DNA of 64,000 nucleotides, from NCBI GenBank assembly GCA_965232165.1, contig CBDDOY010000002.1:1054001-1118000 (forward strand). Reading direction: 5' to 3'. Each line of letters opens with the position of its first letter. Within the stretch, counting starts at the first letter, position 1. Below the pieces are notes generated by a model. It did no database searches. It was not told the DNA's origin and saw only the letters and a list, made by a program, of their open reading frames with translations. The DNA comes from UBA2779 sp965232165 (GTDB lineage Bacteria; Spirochaetota; Spirochaetia; DSM-2461). The position numbers and the translations under genes were made by a program. Positions 63,713 through 64,000 of this stretch are shown here, in pieces.

Positions 63713-64000
63713 GAAACGTGATGGTATGCAGTCGGCATGAATCCGTACGGCGCATTGTTGGAGCGTATCCCGCCATACGCTTTGCGGTTTTCATCGTGTT
63801 TCTTGTGCTCTCATGTGAAATGCAATCGCCTTCTCCAAGGGCCGGAATGGTGGAAAATGTTTCCATTTATTACATAGTCGCTGACAACAATCTCAGCTAT
63901 TACGCATGGAACGACTTGGAGGAGAAGAGAAAGGATACGATCCGGGACTGATAAAAATCTATCTTTATTTTGACAGTGCCCAAACTGCCACGCCTCCGCA
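63713..64000 (+). pseudogene. Clostripain-like (C11) peptidase lipoprotein, N-terminal part with frame breaks
   Basis: The frame MVCSRHESVRRIV leads into a signal AIRFAVFIVFLVLSC and then VSIYYIVADNNLSYYAWNDLEE, which matches the start of clostripain-family cysteine peptidases (typical form YxxADNNL). It stops at 63951, but the continuation GYDPGLIKIYLYFDSAQTATPP is in another frame and reaches the window edge. The AAGGAGG-ATG at 63694-63705 initiates in a third frame (MNWKRDGMQSA then stop). So two single-base breaks separate a good RBS from the peptidase. The catalytic His/Cys lie beyond the window. Confidence 0.55.

Overview
The window most resembles a chromosome segment of a spirochaete (Spirochaetota, Treponema/Spirochaeta-like). 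This is inferred from many lipoproteins with loose lipoboxes, a eukaryote-type isoleucyl-tRNA synthetase, PTS-IIA regulatory proteins and a UPF0164/FadL-like outer-membrane protein. There is no rRNA, so the assignment rests on gene content. There is one tRNA (Arg-UCU), no CRISPR array and no reverse transcriptase.

Region by region. 0-2 kb holds a promoter/operator module, a 25-C tract and a DUF1566-type lipoprotein. 2-6 kb is a peroxide-defence locus: glutathione peroxidase, OxyR with Cys199/Cys208, a near-perfect OxyR operator, a small ORF, ahpC and ahpD. 6-8.4 kb is a repeat-rich Pmp-like lipoprotein. 8.7-11.9 kb is a translationally coupled Zn/Mn uptake operon (small RHH protein, His-repeat binding lipoprotein, ATPase, permease). 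12.1-17.5 kb is ileS, a lipoprotein, hisH and hisF. 18.2-22.1 kb holds five genes from ketopantoate to phosphopantetheine (panB, panC, coaC, coaB, coaX). 22.2-32.8 kb holds a parvulin, an outer-membrane protein and lipoprotein pair, an AIM24 protein, an aminotransferase and transketolase pair, a 5'-nucleotidase, and a CPA2 antiporter followed by an EIIA/PII-like regulator.

33.4-64 kb is an accessory region of secreted proteins. Rightward: a lipoprotein, a protein with two FGE-like domains, a probable outer-membrane protein, and a very large lipoprotein with 594-bp tandem repeats. Leftward: a signal-peptide protein and a 2,795-aa lipoprotein with three degenerate transglutaminase-like segments. 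Between the two arms lies one IS256-family element containing nested insertions: an IS1634-family element with a TTAA duplication, two tandem IS5-type units sharing a TACTTA duplication, and a MITE with a TAGA duplication. Removing them restores about 1.3 kb, the size of a plain IS256 element.

The region has many frame breaks, a scrambled repeat stretch at about 43.4-44.95 kb and two homopolymers of 23-25 bases. Some broken genes may therefore be sequence or assembly errors rather than biological decay. The most novel-looking content is the secreted gene island, the MITE family with clear target-site duplications, and a promoter/operator module present twice.
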